From an uncultured Atopobiaceae bacterium (lineage in GTDB: Bacteria > Actinomycetota > Coriobacteriia > Coriobacteriales > Atopobiaceae): a DNA stretch of 64,000 nucleotides. The stretch lies in assembly GCA_934792625.1 (NCBI GenBank), contig CAKVON010000004.1, positions 73,601 through 137,600 of the forward strand. Reading direction: 5' to 3'. Every line of letters starts with the position of its first letter. The first letter of the stretch is position 1. The notes beneath the pieces are model-generated. The model worked only from the letters and a program-made list of their open reading frames with translations. It made no database searches and was not told the DNA's origin. The translations under genes were made by a program, and so were the position numbers. This document shows, piece after piece, positions 44,847 to 53,127 of the stretch.

Positions 44847-46196
44847 CTATCGCCCGTCGTCGGCACCGTCGTCGCCGCGCGCGGACCCCCCTTCCGACGA
44901 GGCGACGCTCTTCTCGGCATATTTGCTGCGGAGAAGGTCTACGAGGTTGTCCTCGGTACCGGCGGGACGCTCGTCGCGCTCGACCGAGACCTGCGAGTCA
45001 GCGGGGACCAGGCGCGTGTGCTCGAAGAACTTGTCGTCGTCGAGCGCGTCGAACGAGGGCATGGCGTTGCCCTCGGCGTCGTGGAAGGGCGAGCCGCGGA
45101 ACAGGGCTCCCTCGTAGGAGACGAGCTGGCGGCCCGTCTTGGACTCAAAGTAGTAGACGAAGACGCCCTTGATCGCCGCGGACAGCGGGATGGCGAGCGC
45201 CATGCCCAGCACCCCTCCCACCACGCTGCCGAGGATGATGGCGAACAGCGACAGGACCGGGTGGACCTTGACGGCGGACTGCATGACCAAGGGCGACACC
45301 AGGTTGTCGGTGACGTTTTGCGCCACGACCGAGACGAGCAGCGTCTCGACGGCAAGCATCGGGCTCACGAACAGAGCCAGGCCGCATGCCAGGAAGGCAG
45401 CGCACCAGGGGCCGATGACGGGGATGAAGTGCAGGACACCGACAGTGATGCCCATGAGGCCTGCATAGGGGTGGCCGATGAGGGTGAAGCCCAGAAACGA
45501 CAGGAAGCCGCCGACGAACGACGTGATGACGATGCCTCGCATGTAGCCGCCCATGGAGCGGCTGGTCACCGCAAGAAGCATCGTGATCCCGTCGCGGTGG
45601 TCGGGGCCGGCGATGACGGTGAGCTCGCGGACGATGCGCGGGTAGTCCTTGGCGAGCCAGTAGGCCATGACCAGGCTGAGAAAGAACGTGAACATGTCCG
45701 AGAGGGTGCCCACGATGTTGGTGATGGCGCCGCCGGACAGCTTGGTCACGGCCTCGCCCGCCATGCCCGTGAAGACGCCGGAAAGCGAGGTGACAAGGGT
45801 CGAGACGACCTGGTTGAGGTCGCTCCCCTCCTCGATCGGGTGCCTGCTCAGAAAGTCGTAGAACGCGTCTTGGGTGCGGGAGACGTAGTCAGGCACAAGG
45901 CGCAGCAGCTCGAGCACCTGGTCGATGACCGGGGGCACCAGCATGATCGCCACACCCACAAGGACGCCCAGCACCAGGAGCAGGGCGAGAAGCGCCGCCA
46001 TCCCGCGGGGCACATGCCGATCCTCGAGCCAGTTGGTGACGGGACTGCAGGCAAACCCCACGATGACGCCACCAAGCAGCAGCTGGCATGCGGGCCAGAT
46101 GCGCGCGAGGACGAGGCCGACCATCCACAAGGCGACGAACGTGCCGACCGTTGCCCACGAGCGGACGAGCACGCGGTGGGTTGTGGAGTCGCTCAT
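44847..46196 (-). CDS. AI-2E family transporter
   Basis: A 449-residue polytopic membrane protein of the AI-2E/UPF0118 family. Helices 1-3 flank GVIVGFACSPVTNWLEDRHVPRGMAALLALLL, and the family signature near 265-345 includes GHPYAGLMGITVGVLHFIPVIGPWCAA, VAQNVTDNLVSPLVM and HPVLSLFAIILGSVVGGVLGMALAIPL. The substrate is unknown; some members move autoinducer 2, others sodium/proton. The C-terminal 95 residues are cytoplasmic and acidic. It is coupled to the sigma-factor gene (TGATG overlap); a GTG one codon earlier is also possible. Confidence 0.88.
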   Translation of the reverse strand: MSDSTTHRVLVRSWATVGTFVALWMVGLVLARIWPACQLLLGGVIVGFACSPVTNWLEDRHVPRGMAALLALLLVLGVLVGVAIMLVPPVIDQVLELLRLVPDYVSRTQDAFYDFLSRHPIEEGSDLNQVVSTLVTSLSGVFTGMAGEAVTKLSGGAITNIVGTLSDMFTFFLSLVMAYWLAKDYPRIVRELTVIAGPDHRDGITMLLAVTSRSMGGYMRGIVITSFVGGFLSFLGFTLIGHPYAGLMGITVGVLHFIPVIGPWCAAFLACGLALFVSPMLAVETLLVSVVAQNVTDNLVSPLVMQSAVKVHPVLSLFAIILGSVVGGVLGMALAIPLSAAIKGVFVYYFESKTGRQLVSYEGALFRGSPFHDAEGNAMPSFDALDDDKFFEHTRLVPADSQVSVERDERPAGTEDNLVDLLRSKYAEKSVASSEGGSARGDDGADDGR

Positions 46197-46987
46197 CACG
46201 AGTGCATCAAGCCCTCCGGGTCGATCTTCTCCTGAATCTTCTTGAGCGTGCGTCGCAGGAGGCGCGACACCTGCACCTGACTCACGCCAAGGCGCTCGGC
46301 GATCTCGACCTGCGTGAGACCCTCGACGAAGCGCATGCGGATGACGTCTTGCTCGCGCGGCGAGAAGTCGCGAATCGTGTCCTCGATCACCATGCGATCG
46401 TCGGCGGTGCCGAGGCCCGCGTCCTCGGAGGCGTAGCGGTCGATGACAGCGGGGGCGTCGTCATCGTCGCCGGAGCCAGCCTCCAGGGGCACCGAGCTGT
46501 AGGCACTCGACGACTCCATGGCCTCGAGGACCTCGTCGACCGAGACGTCCAGGTGCTCGGCGATCTCGGCTACCGACGGGCTTCTCTGCAGGTCCTTGGT
46601 CAGCTCGTCGGTGGCCTTGTTGACCTTGGCGGAAAGCTCCTGCAGGCGCCTGGGGACGCGGACGGACCAGCCCTTGTCACGGAAGTGACGCTTGATCTCG
46701 CCAAGGATGGTGGGCGTGGCATAGGTCGTGAACTCGAGGTCTCGCGAGATGTCGAAGCGGTCGATGGCCTTGATGAGGCCGACCGTTCCCACCTGGATGA
46801 GGTCATCGAGGGGCTCGCCCTTGTTCTTGAACTTCGCGGCCAAAAAGCGCACCAGGTTGAGGTGGTTGAGGATGAGCTGCTCGCGGGCGTCCTCGTCGCC
46901 CTCGAGCTTGTAGCGACGGAACAGCTCGCGAGTGCGCTCCTTGTCCCAGGCGAGCTTTCCGCCCGTGCGACGGGAGCCGTTACTCAT
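46196..46987 (-). CDS. SigB/SigF-type RNA polymerase sigma factor
   Basis: A 263-residue group 3 sigma factor. Region 2 contains LNLVRFLAAKF and DDLIQVGTVGLIKAIDRFDISRDLEFTTYATPTILGEIKRHFRDKGWSVRVPRRLQE-type sequence, region 3 runs to about 150, an acidic linker (EAGSGDDDDA) follows, and region 4 ends with FVEGLTQVEIAERLGVSQVQVSRLLRRTLKKI. It resembles general-stress and sporulation-type sigma factors. It overlaps the RsbW-like gene and precedes the AI-2E transporter. A GTG at 46993 is an alternative start. Confidence 0.93.
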   Translation of the reverse strand: MSNGSRRTGGKLAWDKERTRELFRRYKLEGDEDAREQLILNHLNLVRFLAAKFKNKGEPLDDLIQVGTVGLIKAIDRFDISRDLEFTTYATPTILGEIKRHFRDKGWSVRVPRRLQELSAKVNKATDELTKDLQRSPSVAEIAEHLDVSVDEVLEAMESSSAYSSVPLEAGSGDDDDAPAVIDRYASEDAGLGTADDRMVIEDTIRDFSPREQDVIRMRFVEGLTQVEIAERLGVSQVQVSRLLRRTLKKIQEKIDPEGLMHS

Positions 46988-47345
46988 CGGCACCGCCCGC
47001 CCGCTTGGTCAGGCGAAGCACGTGGGCATCGCGATCGGCCTCGTAGTCGTCACAGACAGCCGAGAGCAGAAGGTCGGCGTAGGCAAGCGCGGGGTCGTCG
47101 GACGTGGCGTCGCCCAGGGAGAACTCCATCGAGATCGAGCCGGCGCCAACCGAGAAGGACACGTCGCTCGTGGACGGCTCGGTGGCGCAGGAGTAGACGA
47201 AGCCCTCCTCCGCCGCCATGCGAAGGTCCTCGACGTCGTCGACGGCCATGTTGGCGACGACCGCCAGGTTTGCGGCCATCATTCGGACCGCACGCGCGTA
47301 CGCGGGCTCGGCGGGAACGCTGAGCCTGATGGTGTCTTGCTGCAT
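46980..47345 (-). CDS. RsbW-like anti-sigma factor, degenerate GHKL domain
   Basis: A 121-residue protein in the position of an RsbW anti-sigma kinase. The N-terminal DTIRLSVPAEPAYARAVRMMAANL and VEDLRMAAEEGF resemble the RsbW helix with the catalytic Glu (E46 or E47). The following N-box asparagine is replaced (FVYSC), and no G1 motif (DxGxG) is visible. It may bind the sigma factor without ATP hydrolysis. No anti-anti-sigma gene is in the window. The ATG follows AGGAGCG. Confidence 0.72.
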   Translation of the reverse strand: MQQDTIRLSVPAEPAYARAVRMMAANLAVVANMAVDDVEDLRMAAEEGFVYSCATEPSTSDVSFSVGAGSISMEFSLGDATSDDPALAYADLLLSAVCDDYEADRDAHVLRLTKRAGGADE

Positions 47346-47377
47346 GTCGCTCCTAAGAATCGTTGTCGTGGTTCGCC

Positions 47378-47953
47378 TTACTCGGCGGACTTGTCGGCGG
47401 TGTCGCCGTCGGGATAGGTGAAGTAGCTGCGACCGCCCGCGTGCTCGGCGGGCTTGGCGGCAGGCTCGTCGGCCTGGGGTGCCGTCTCGTCGCCGGCCGG
47501 AATCGCGGCAGGGTCGGCGTGGCCGAGCTTGGCCTGGCGGGAGGCCTTGGGCGCATGAGCGCCAAGCTTGCCGACGACGCCGGCGATGCCATCGGCAGCG
47601 GATGCGGTGACCTTGGTGACCGCATCGGTGACGTTCGCGCCGGCGCCCGTGACGGAGGAGACATCCGACAGGATGTCGTCGACGCGGACCAGGTCGACGG
47701 TCAACGCATCGACCGCGGTGCCGGCCTTGTCCAGCAGGGGCTGGAGCTCCTTGGTGGCGGGCGCGAGCTCGTCGGCGACACCGTCGAGCTTCTGCACGAC
47801 GGGCTTGATCTCGGCGATGGTCTCGTTGAGGGTGTCGCACACCTCCCCAACCGACTTGCGGCCCTGGCGCAGGGTCAGGGCGAGCTCGACCAGGGCCCAC
47901 ACGCCCGCGACCACCAGGACCACGAGCGAGATGTTGAGCGGAGTCATCTCCAT
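47378..47953 (-). CDS. DUF948-like membrane-anchored protein
   Basis: A 191-residue protein with an N-terminal transmembrane helix (NISLVVLVVAGVWALVELAL, 7-26), then a helical DUF948-like region (VGEVCDTLNETIAEIKPVVQKLDGVADEL), and a disordered Ala/Pro/Asp tail ending in SYFTYPDGDTADKSAE. DUF948 proteins are often labelled general stress proteins. It heads the operon with the sigma factor. Its promoter contains GGGTAG. Confidence 0.72.
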   Translation of the reverse strand: MEMTPLNISLVVLVVAGVWALVELALTLRQGRKSVGEVCDTLNETIAEIKPVVQKLDGVADELAPATKELQPLLDKAGTAVDALTVDLVRVDDILSDVSSVTGAGANVTDAVTKVTASAADGIAGVVGKLGAHAPKASRQAKLGHADPAAIPAGDETAPQADEPAAKPAEHAGGRSYFTYPDGDTADKSAE

Positions 47954-47992
47954 GTGTGACCGTCCTTCTCACGAAGTTTGCGTTCGTGCGCA

Positions 47993-48020
47993 ATTCTACC
48001 CGTTAGCGGCCGCGCGTTAC
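47993..48020 (-). promoter_or_regulatory. Promoter of the sigma-factor operon
   Basis: On the minus strand TAGAAT (47993-47998) is a -10 candidate within GGGTAGAAT. GTAACG (48015-48020) lies 13 bp before GGGTAG, which resembles a SigB-type arrangement and would allow self-regulation. The match is weak. Confidence 0.4.
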
Positions 48021-48040
48021 GCAACGTACGGCCCATGGGC

Positions 48041-49399
48041 CTACTCTGACCTGTCGCGGGCGGCGGACTCGATGCGCCAGGCCTCCCAACCACGCTCGGA
48101 CGGCTTGAAGAAGGCGCCCCGCTCCAACCCGTCGGGCAGGTACTGCTGCCGGACCCAGCCGCCGGGATAGTCGTGGGGATAGAGGTAGGGGCCATAGGAG
48201 TCCGAGCCGGGACGGTGGCGGTCACGCAGCGGGTTGGGGACCTCCCGCCGCGGCCCATGGCGGACCTCGGACAGGGCGGCGTCGATTCCGGCCTCGGCGG
48301 CGTTCGACTTGGGCGCGAGGGCCACGTACAGCGCGGCCTGCGCGAGGTTGATGCGACACTCGGGATAGCCGATGACCTCGGCGCTCTTGAAGGCGGCCTC
48401 GGCGACGAGAAGGGCCTGCGGGTCGGCGTTGCCCACGTCCTCGGACGCCTGAATCATGATGCGGCGGGCAATGAACTTGGGGTCCTCCCCCGCGTCGATC
48501 ATGCGCGCGAGCCAATACAGGACGGCGTCGGGGTCGCTGCCGCGCATCGACTTGATGAAGGCGGAGATCACGTCGTAGTGCATGTCGCCATGTTTGTCGT
48601 AGGCAAGTCCACGGCGCGGCGTAGCCTCCGATACGTCGGTGGCGCTGACGTGGATCGGGCCGGGGTTCGAGTGGGCGTCTTTCTTGTCCTTCTCGTCCCC
48701 CTCGTCGCCCTCCCCCGCGACCGGGGTGGCCATCTGGCTCGCAAGCTCCAGCGTGGTGAGCGCCGCACGGGCGTCGCCGCCCGACAGGGTGACGATTTCG
48801 TCGATCGCGTCGTCGTCGACTACGTAACGGCCTGCCAGGCCCTGCTCGCACGCGATGGCACGCTCGAGCACCTGGCGGATGTCGCCGTCGTCGAGCGCGG
48901 TGAGCTCGACCACGCGCGAGCGGGAGAGAAGTGCGGAGTTGACCTCGAAGTAGGGATTCTCGGTCGTGGCGCCAATGAGCACGACGATGCGGTCCTCCAC
49001 CGCGTGGAGAAGGGCGTCTTGCTGCGAGCGCGAGAAGCGATGGATCTCGTCGACGAACAGGATCGTGCGACGCCCGCCGGTAAGAAGGCGGCTGCGCGCG
49101 GCGTCGATCTCGCGACGGAGGTCCTTGACGGTGCCCGTGATGGCCGAGACCTCGACGAACTCGGCGTGGGTCGAGTTGGCGATGATGCGCGCGAGTGTGG
49201 TCTTGCCGGTGCCGGCCGGGCCATACAGGATGACCGAGGACAAGACGTCGTGCTCGATGGCCTTCCTGAGCCACGAGTCGGGGCCCACCGCCTGACGCTG
49301 GCCGCAGAACTCGTCCAGCGTGCGCGGGCGGACGCGCACCGCGAGCGGGGCATTCCTGTTGATGGCGCGACTCTCGGCGCCCGAGAATAGTGTATCCAT
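48041..49399 (-). CDS. rarA: Replication-associated recombination protein RarA (MgsA)
   Basis: A 452-residue AAA+ ATPase acting at stalled forks. The clamp-loader-like N-terminus reads PLAVRVRPRTLDEFCGQ; Walker A is LYGPAGTGKTTLARI; Walker B is TILFVDEIHRFSRSQQDALL, followed by GATTENPYFEVNSALLSR. A charged insert (EGDEGDEKDKKDAHSNPG) separates it from the C-terminal domain with DKHGDMHYDVISAFIKSMRGSDPDAVLYWLARM. The message appears leaderless: TACAAT ends 7 bases before the ATG and there is no SD. Confidence 0.93.
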   Translation of the reverse strand: MDTLFSGAESRAINRNAPLAVRVRPRTLDEFCGQRQAVGPDSWLRKAIEHDVLSSVILYGPAGTGKTTLARIIANSTHAEFVEVSAITGTVKDLRREIDAARSRLLTGGRRTILFVDEIHRFSRSQQDALLHAVEDRIVVLIGATTENPYFEVNSALLSRSRVVELTALDDGDIRQVLERAIACEQGLAGRYVVDDDAIDEIVTLSGGDARAALTTLELASQMATPVAGEGDEGDEKDKKDAHSNPGPIHVSATDVSEATPRRGLAYDKHGDMHYDVISAFIKSMRGSDPDAVLYWLARMIDAGEDPKFIARRIMIQASEDVGNADPQALLVAEAAFKSAEVIGYPECRINLAQAALYVALAPKSNAAEAGIDAALSEVRHGPRREVPNPLRDRHRPGSDSYGPYLYPHDYPGGWVRQQYLPDGLERGAFFKPSERGWEAWRIESAARDRSE

Positions 49400-49400
49400 A

Positions 49401-49434
49401 CGAACAATTGTACGACATTGGCATGGGGTGGCAA
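49401..49434 (-). promoter_or_regulatory. Leaderless rarA promoter with a LexA-like sequence
   Basis: On the minus strand TTGCCA (49429-49434), a 16-bp spacer and TACAAT (49407-49412) precede the ATG at 49399 by 7 bases. CGTACAATTGTTCG (49401-49414) matches 12 of 14 positions of the Gram-positive SOS box and overlaps the -10. Confidence 0.65.
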
Positions 49435-49529
49435 CCCCCAACGTGACAAGGGCGTGAACGCTTCGCAACCGGTGCCCCCGCCTGCCCTATGCTTGTTCGC
49501 CAAGCGACTACCCGCAGGGAGGCACACCC

Positions 49530-50297
49530 ATGGCATCCGCACCCGAGCCCACGCAGGCACGCAGGCCCGTCATCGGCATCTGCTCGCGCCCCAGCGACGA
49601 CGGCAGCCAGATCTGGATCGCGAGCGGCTACTCGCAGAAGGTCTGCGCGGCGGGCGGGCTGCCCCTGGCGCTTCCCTTCGACCCCGCGGCGCCGACGATG
49701 GCCCGCGAGGTCGTGGGCCTTCTCGACGGGCTGCTTCTGACGGGCGGCGGGGACATCTGCCCGGAGTCGTTCGGCGGGCACGTGTACGACGAGGGCTGCA
49801 AGGCCGAGCTCATGCTGTGCTGCCGCCAGCGCGACGACTTCGAGCGCGAGCTGGCCGAGGCCGCGTGGGAGGCCGACATCCCCACCCTGGGGGTGTGCCG
49901 CGGGATGCAGCTCATCAACGTGAGCCGCGGTGGCTCGATGGTGCGCGACGTCTCCGAGCAGCGCGGCGTCTGCACCAACGACAACATGCACCTGGCGCCG
50001 CCGTTCAACGCGCCGTGCCACCGCGTGACGATTGACGCGGACTCGCGGCTTGCGGGCGCCCTCGGCAAGACGGAGTTTCCCGTCAACTCGATCCACCACC
50101 AGGCCGTGAGCGAGCCGGGACTTGGCGTGCGCTTCGTCGGATTTGCGGGCGACGGCACTCCCGAGGCGCTGGAGTGCCCCGAGAAGAGCTTCTTCGTTGG
50201 TGTGCAGTGGCACCCCGAGATCCTTGGCACCAACCCGGAGTTGTTCGACGCCTTCGTCGGGGCGGCTGCCGCCTACGCGTCCAGGTCGTCGAAGTAG
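49530..50297 (+). CDS. Gamma-glutamyl-gamma-aminobutyrate hydrolase family protein (peptidase C26)
   Basis: A 255-residue class I glutaminase-fold hydrolase of the PuuD type. Signatures are RPVIGICSRP, LLLTGGGDICPESFGG, the nucleophile Cys in LGVCRGMQLINV and the His/Glu dyad in VGVQWHPEIL. It probably hydrolyses gamma-glutamyl amides; the exact substrate is not evident. GGGAGG precedes the ATG. It diverges from rarA, and its 3' end overlaps that of dgt by 25 bp. Confidence 0.88.
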   Translation: MASAPEPTQARRPVIGICSRPSDDGSQIWIASGYSQKVCAAGGLPLALPFDPAAPTMAREVVGLLDGLLLTGGGDICPESFGGHVYDEGCKAELMLCCRQRDDFERELAEAAWEADIPTLGVCRGMQLINVSRGGSMVRDVSEQRGVCTNDNMHLAPPFNAPCHRVTIDADSRLAGALGKTEFPVNSIHHQAVSEPGLGVRFVGFAGDGTPEALECPEKSFFVGVQWHPEILGTNPELFDAFVGAAAAYASRSSK

Positions 50298-51514
50298 GTC
50301 CTGCGCGGGAACAGCCCGCGCGCGTCGGGGAACAGCCTCTCGCACAGGGCGACGAAGTAGTCGTCGGTCATCGACGAGAGGTAGTCGACCACGCATAGGT
50401 GCTCGTCGGCCTGCCAGTCATACTCCATGCCGTAGTGGGCAAGGGCGCGACGGACCTGCTTGATGTGCTGGCGGAATATCTCGGACTGCTCGTCGCCGGC
50501 GCGCAGGTTGGCGAGCTCGCGGTCGTACAACCTCTCGAACAGCTCTCGCACGGCGTCCGAGAAGTCCCCTCCCACCTCGCGTGACAGATAGATCTTCTCG
50601 TAGTTCTCGCGCTTGGCGCGCGCGAGCTCGGCAAAGCCCGCCTCGCTCATGGCGATGCGGTCGCGGCCGACGCTGTTCTCGACCACGTCGGAGACGAATG
50701 CCGACAGCGCCCACGCATTGTAGGCGCCGCCCAGCCCATCGTCGAAGTCGCCCTCGCCCAGCAGCCCTGCGCGGATGGCGTCCTGACGGTCCTTCCCCAC
50801 GTAGGCGATGATGTCGCTCAGGCGGACGACGCAGCCCTCGAGCGTCATGGGCCGCAGGCGCCCGATGGCGTCGTTGCCGCTGTCCCAGCACCCACGCACG
50901 ACGTCGTCGAACTCGTCGAAGGTCGAAAGCCCGCTCGTGGAGAACTCCTGGCACTCGAACTCGCCGTTGTGGCAGATCACGCCGTCGAGCGCCTGCAACG
51001 ACAGGTTGCGCCCATACAGGCGGTCGAGCACACGCACGCTCTGCACGTTGTGGAAGAACCAGCGGCCGTCACGCTCGCGCAAACAGTCGTTGAGGAAGCG
51101 CTCCCCGGCGTGCCCGAAGGGGGTGTGGCCGATGTCGTGGCCCAGCGCGATGGCCTCGATCAGGTCGAGGTTGAGCCCCAGGGCTCGGCCGATGTCGCGC
51201 GCCACGCGGGCCACGAGTTGCACGTGCAGGCCACGGCGCGTGAGGTCGTCGTTGGGGTTGAACGAGAAGACCTGCGTCTTGCCCGCGAGTCGGTTGTAGG
51301 CGGGCGTGTGCATGACCTTCTCGGCATCGCGCACGAACGCGGGTCGCTCGAAGGTGGCAAGGTCGCGGGCGTCGTCGCGACGACGAAGCGCCGCCGCGTC
51401 GGGCGTGGCGTACGGACTGCCACCCACCTCGGCGACCTCGCGGACCGCGGCGCGCGCGACGTCGGACAGCTCGCAGCGCACGTCCGGGGCGCACCTGTTG
51501 ACGACACCTGCCAT
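50273..51514 (-). CDS. dgt: Deoxyguanosinetriphosphate triphosphohydrolase-like protein
   Basis: A 413-residue HD-domain dNTPase. The family motifs are HTPAYNRLAGKTQVF, LHVQLVARVARDIGRALGL, the metal-binding ALGHDIGHTPFGHAGE, and DIIAYVGKDRQDA. It hydrolyses dNTPs to nucleoside and tripolyphosphate, often dGTP. The ATG at 51514 follows GAGAGGGGATG. It overlaps the convergent C26 gene. Confidence 0.92.
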   Translation of the reverse strand: MAGVVNRCAPDVRCELSDVARAAVREVAEVGGSPYATPDAAALRRRDDARDLATFERPAFVRDAEKVMHTPAYNRLAGKTQVFSFNPNDDLTRRGLHVQLVARVARDIGRALGLNLDLIEAIALGHDIGHTPFGHAGERFLNDCLRERDGRWFFHNVQSVRVLDRLYGRNLSLQALDGVICHNGEFECQEFSTSGLSTFDEFDDVVRGCWDSGNDAIGRLRPMTLEGCVVRLSDIIAYVGKDRQDAIRAGLLGEGDFDDGLGGAYNAWALSAFVSDVVENSVGRDRIAMSEAGFAELARAKRENYEKIYLSREVGGDFSDAVRELFERLYDRELANLRAGDEQSEIFRQHIKQVRRALAHYGMEYDWQADEHLCVVDYLSSMTDDYFVALCERLFPDARGLFPRRTYFDDLDA

Positions 51515-51576
51515 GCCACATCCCCTCTCGCCATTGCCCTTTCGAAGAGCATAGGCCATGCCCCGGACACAAACCC

Positions 51577-52971
51577 CTAGTCGACGACCAGGCAGCCCAG
51601 GTTAAAGCGGCTCGTCTCGTACTCGATGATGTTGGCGCGGCCCGAGCGCGTGAACACGCCCGCGAAGCGTCCGCCGAACAGGTACAGGCCCTCCATGTTG
51701 TTGGCGGGCGTCGCGTCGAGAGGGTCCTCGCCCTCGGCGGGGGCGCCGCCGGCGATGAGCGGGGTCGCGTACTGCGGGGCATAGCGCTGGATGACGTCGC
51801 CTGCGGCGGCTGCGGCCTCGACCGCCTCGCGCCACTGGCCGTCGTCGGCGTCCAGCCCGGCCAGGATGCCGCGCCCGCCATAACCGTCGGCGGGCTTCAC
51901 GATCCAGTCGCACTTGTGCTCCAAGTAGCGCGCAAGGTCGCCCTCGGGCGAAAGGGTTATGGTCTCGGGCACGTGGGCGCGAACGAAGGCCAGCTCATCG
52001 GGGTCGAGGTACTTCTCTGCAGCATCGCCCCACAGGATCGAGAAGACCGTCTTGGTGGCGACGGGCCAGGTGCGGTAGCCGCCCACGACGCAGGCAAGCC
52101 CGCGCTCGGCGGCAGCGGCCAGCGCGTCGGCGCCAGCGCAGGGCTTGTCGAACAGCTCCCCGGTAACCGCGCGGCGCCAGACGCAGTCGATCGGGCCGTC
52201 GGGTCCTGCCAGCACCTCGGTGCCGTCCCCGGCGGCCGAGACGCGAAGGTCGCGAACGTCGACGAACGAGGCGGTCACACCACGGTCCCGAAGGATCTCG
52301 ACAAAGTGGTCGACGTCGTCGGTCGAGATGACGCTCTCTGCATAGTCGACGATCGCGAGGTTGCGCGGCGCCTCGGGATGCGTGGGCGCGCCCGCCTTGC
52401 CCTGCCAGCCGCGATAGGTCTCCAGCAGGGTGTCGACCCAGGACTCGCAGACGTCGAACCAACGGACGCTCGGGTGGCGCCGCTCGAACTCGGCGTAGGT
52501 GGGGGTCAGGCGCACGGCCCGGGTGACCTCGTCGGTCGTCACCATGCCGGCCGAGCCGTCGGTGTTGAGCTCGCAGAACTGGAAGTCGCCCGTCTCCTCG
52601 TCGAGGAAGACGTCCACGCGCGCCAGTGGAATCTCGCATTCGTAGCCGGTGGGCAGGCAGCACAGACGCGCCAGCTCGGGGTCCAGCCCAAACAGGTCGC
52701 GAAAGGCCTCGTCCTCACGGAAGGCGCGCGTGAGCTTGTCCATGATCCGGCCCATGGTCTCGGCCGCGTCGCGCAGAAGGGCGATCGTGGGGCCATCAAA
52801 GACCTTGGGCGTCAGCGCCCAGGGCACGGGGGCACCATGCAGCACGGCATGGGTCCTCGCCAGGTAGGCGTCTCCCCGGGCGCGACCGGGCGCGTCCCCG
52901 GAGAGGCCGTGGGCGATGTCGACGAACTCGTCCTCGAGGGCCCTCGAGCCGAGCGTGGCAGCTTGCTGCAT
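51577..52971 (-). CDS. Circularly permuted ATP-grasp protein (glutathionylspermidine-synthase-like)
   Basis: A 464-residue protein with the pre-ATP-grasp hallmark FCELNTDGSAGM (about 131-142), a Rossmann-like middle (NLAIVDYAESVISTDDVDHFVEILRDRG), the ATP-binding lysine segment CDWIVKPADGYGGRGIL and the C-terminal GLYLFGGRFAGVFTRSGRANII. Such proteins ligate a carboxylate to an amine, but the substrates are unknown. Domain recognition is firm; the specific function is not. ACGGAGG precedes the ATG at 52971. It lies 156 bp beyond the SGNH operon. Confidence 0.72.
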   Translation of the reverse strand: MQQAATLGSRALEDEFVDIAHGLSGDAPGRARGDAYLARTHAVLHGAPVPWALTPKVFDGPTIALLRDAAETMGRIMDKLTRAFREDEAFRDLFGLDPELARLCCLPTGYECEIPLARVDVFLDEETGDFQFCELNTDGSAGMVTTDEVTRAVRLTPTYAEFERRHPSVRWFDVCESWVDTLLETYRGWQGKAGAPTHPEAPRNLAIVDYAESVISTDDVDHFVEILRDRGVTASFVDVRDLRVSAAGDGTEVLAGPDGPIDCVWRRAVTGELFDKPCAGADALAAAAERGLACVVGGYRTWPVATKTVFSILWGDAAEKYLDPDELAFVRAHVPETITLSPEGDLARYLEHKCDWIVKPADGYGGRGILAGLDADDGQWREAVEAAAAAGDVIQRYAPQYATPLIAGGAPAEGEDPLDATPANNMEGLYLFGGRFAGVFTRSGRANIIEYETSRFNLGCLVVD

Positions 52972-53127
52972 GCGAACCTCCGTCGCGTCGCGCGGGCGCG
53001 CGGCAGACCGCGCGTCGCGTTTTCCTGTCAAGAAGAAATCGTAGCGTCGCCGCGTGTCACGCGCGTAAACGCGCCGCCGCCATTTGCGACGGTCGTGGCG
53101 CGGGCGGGCATTGCGAGTCGCGCGCGC

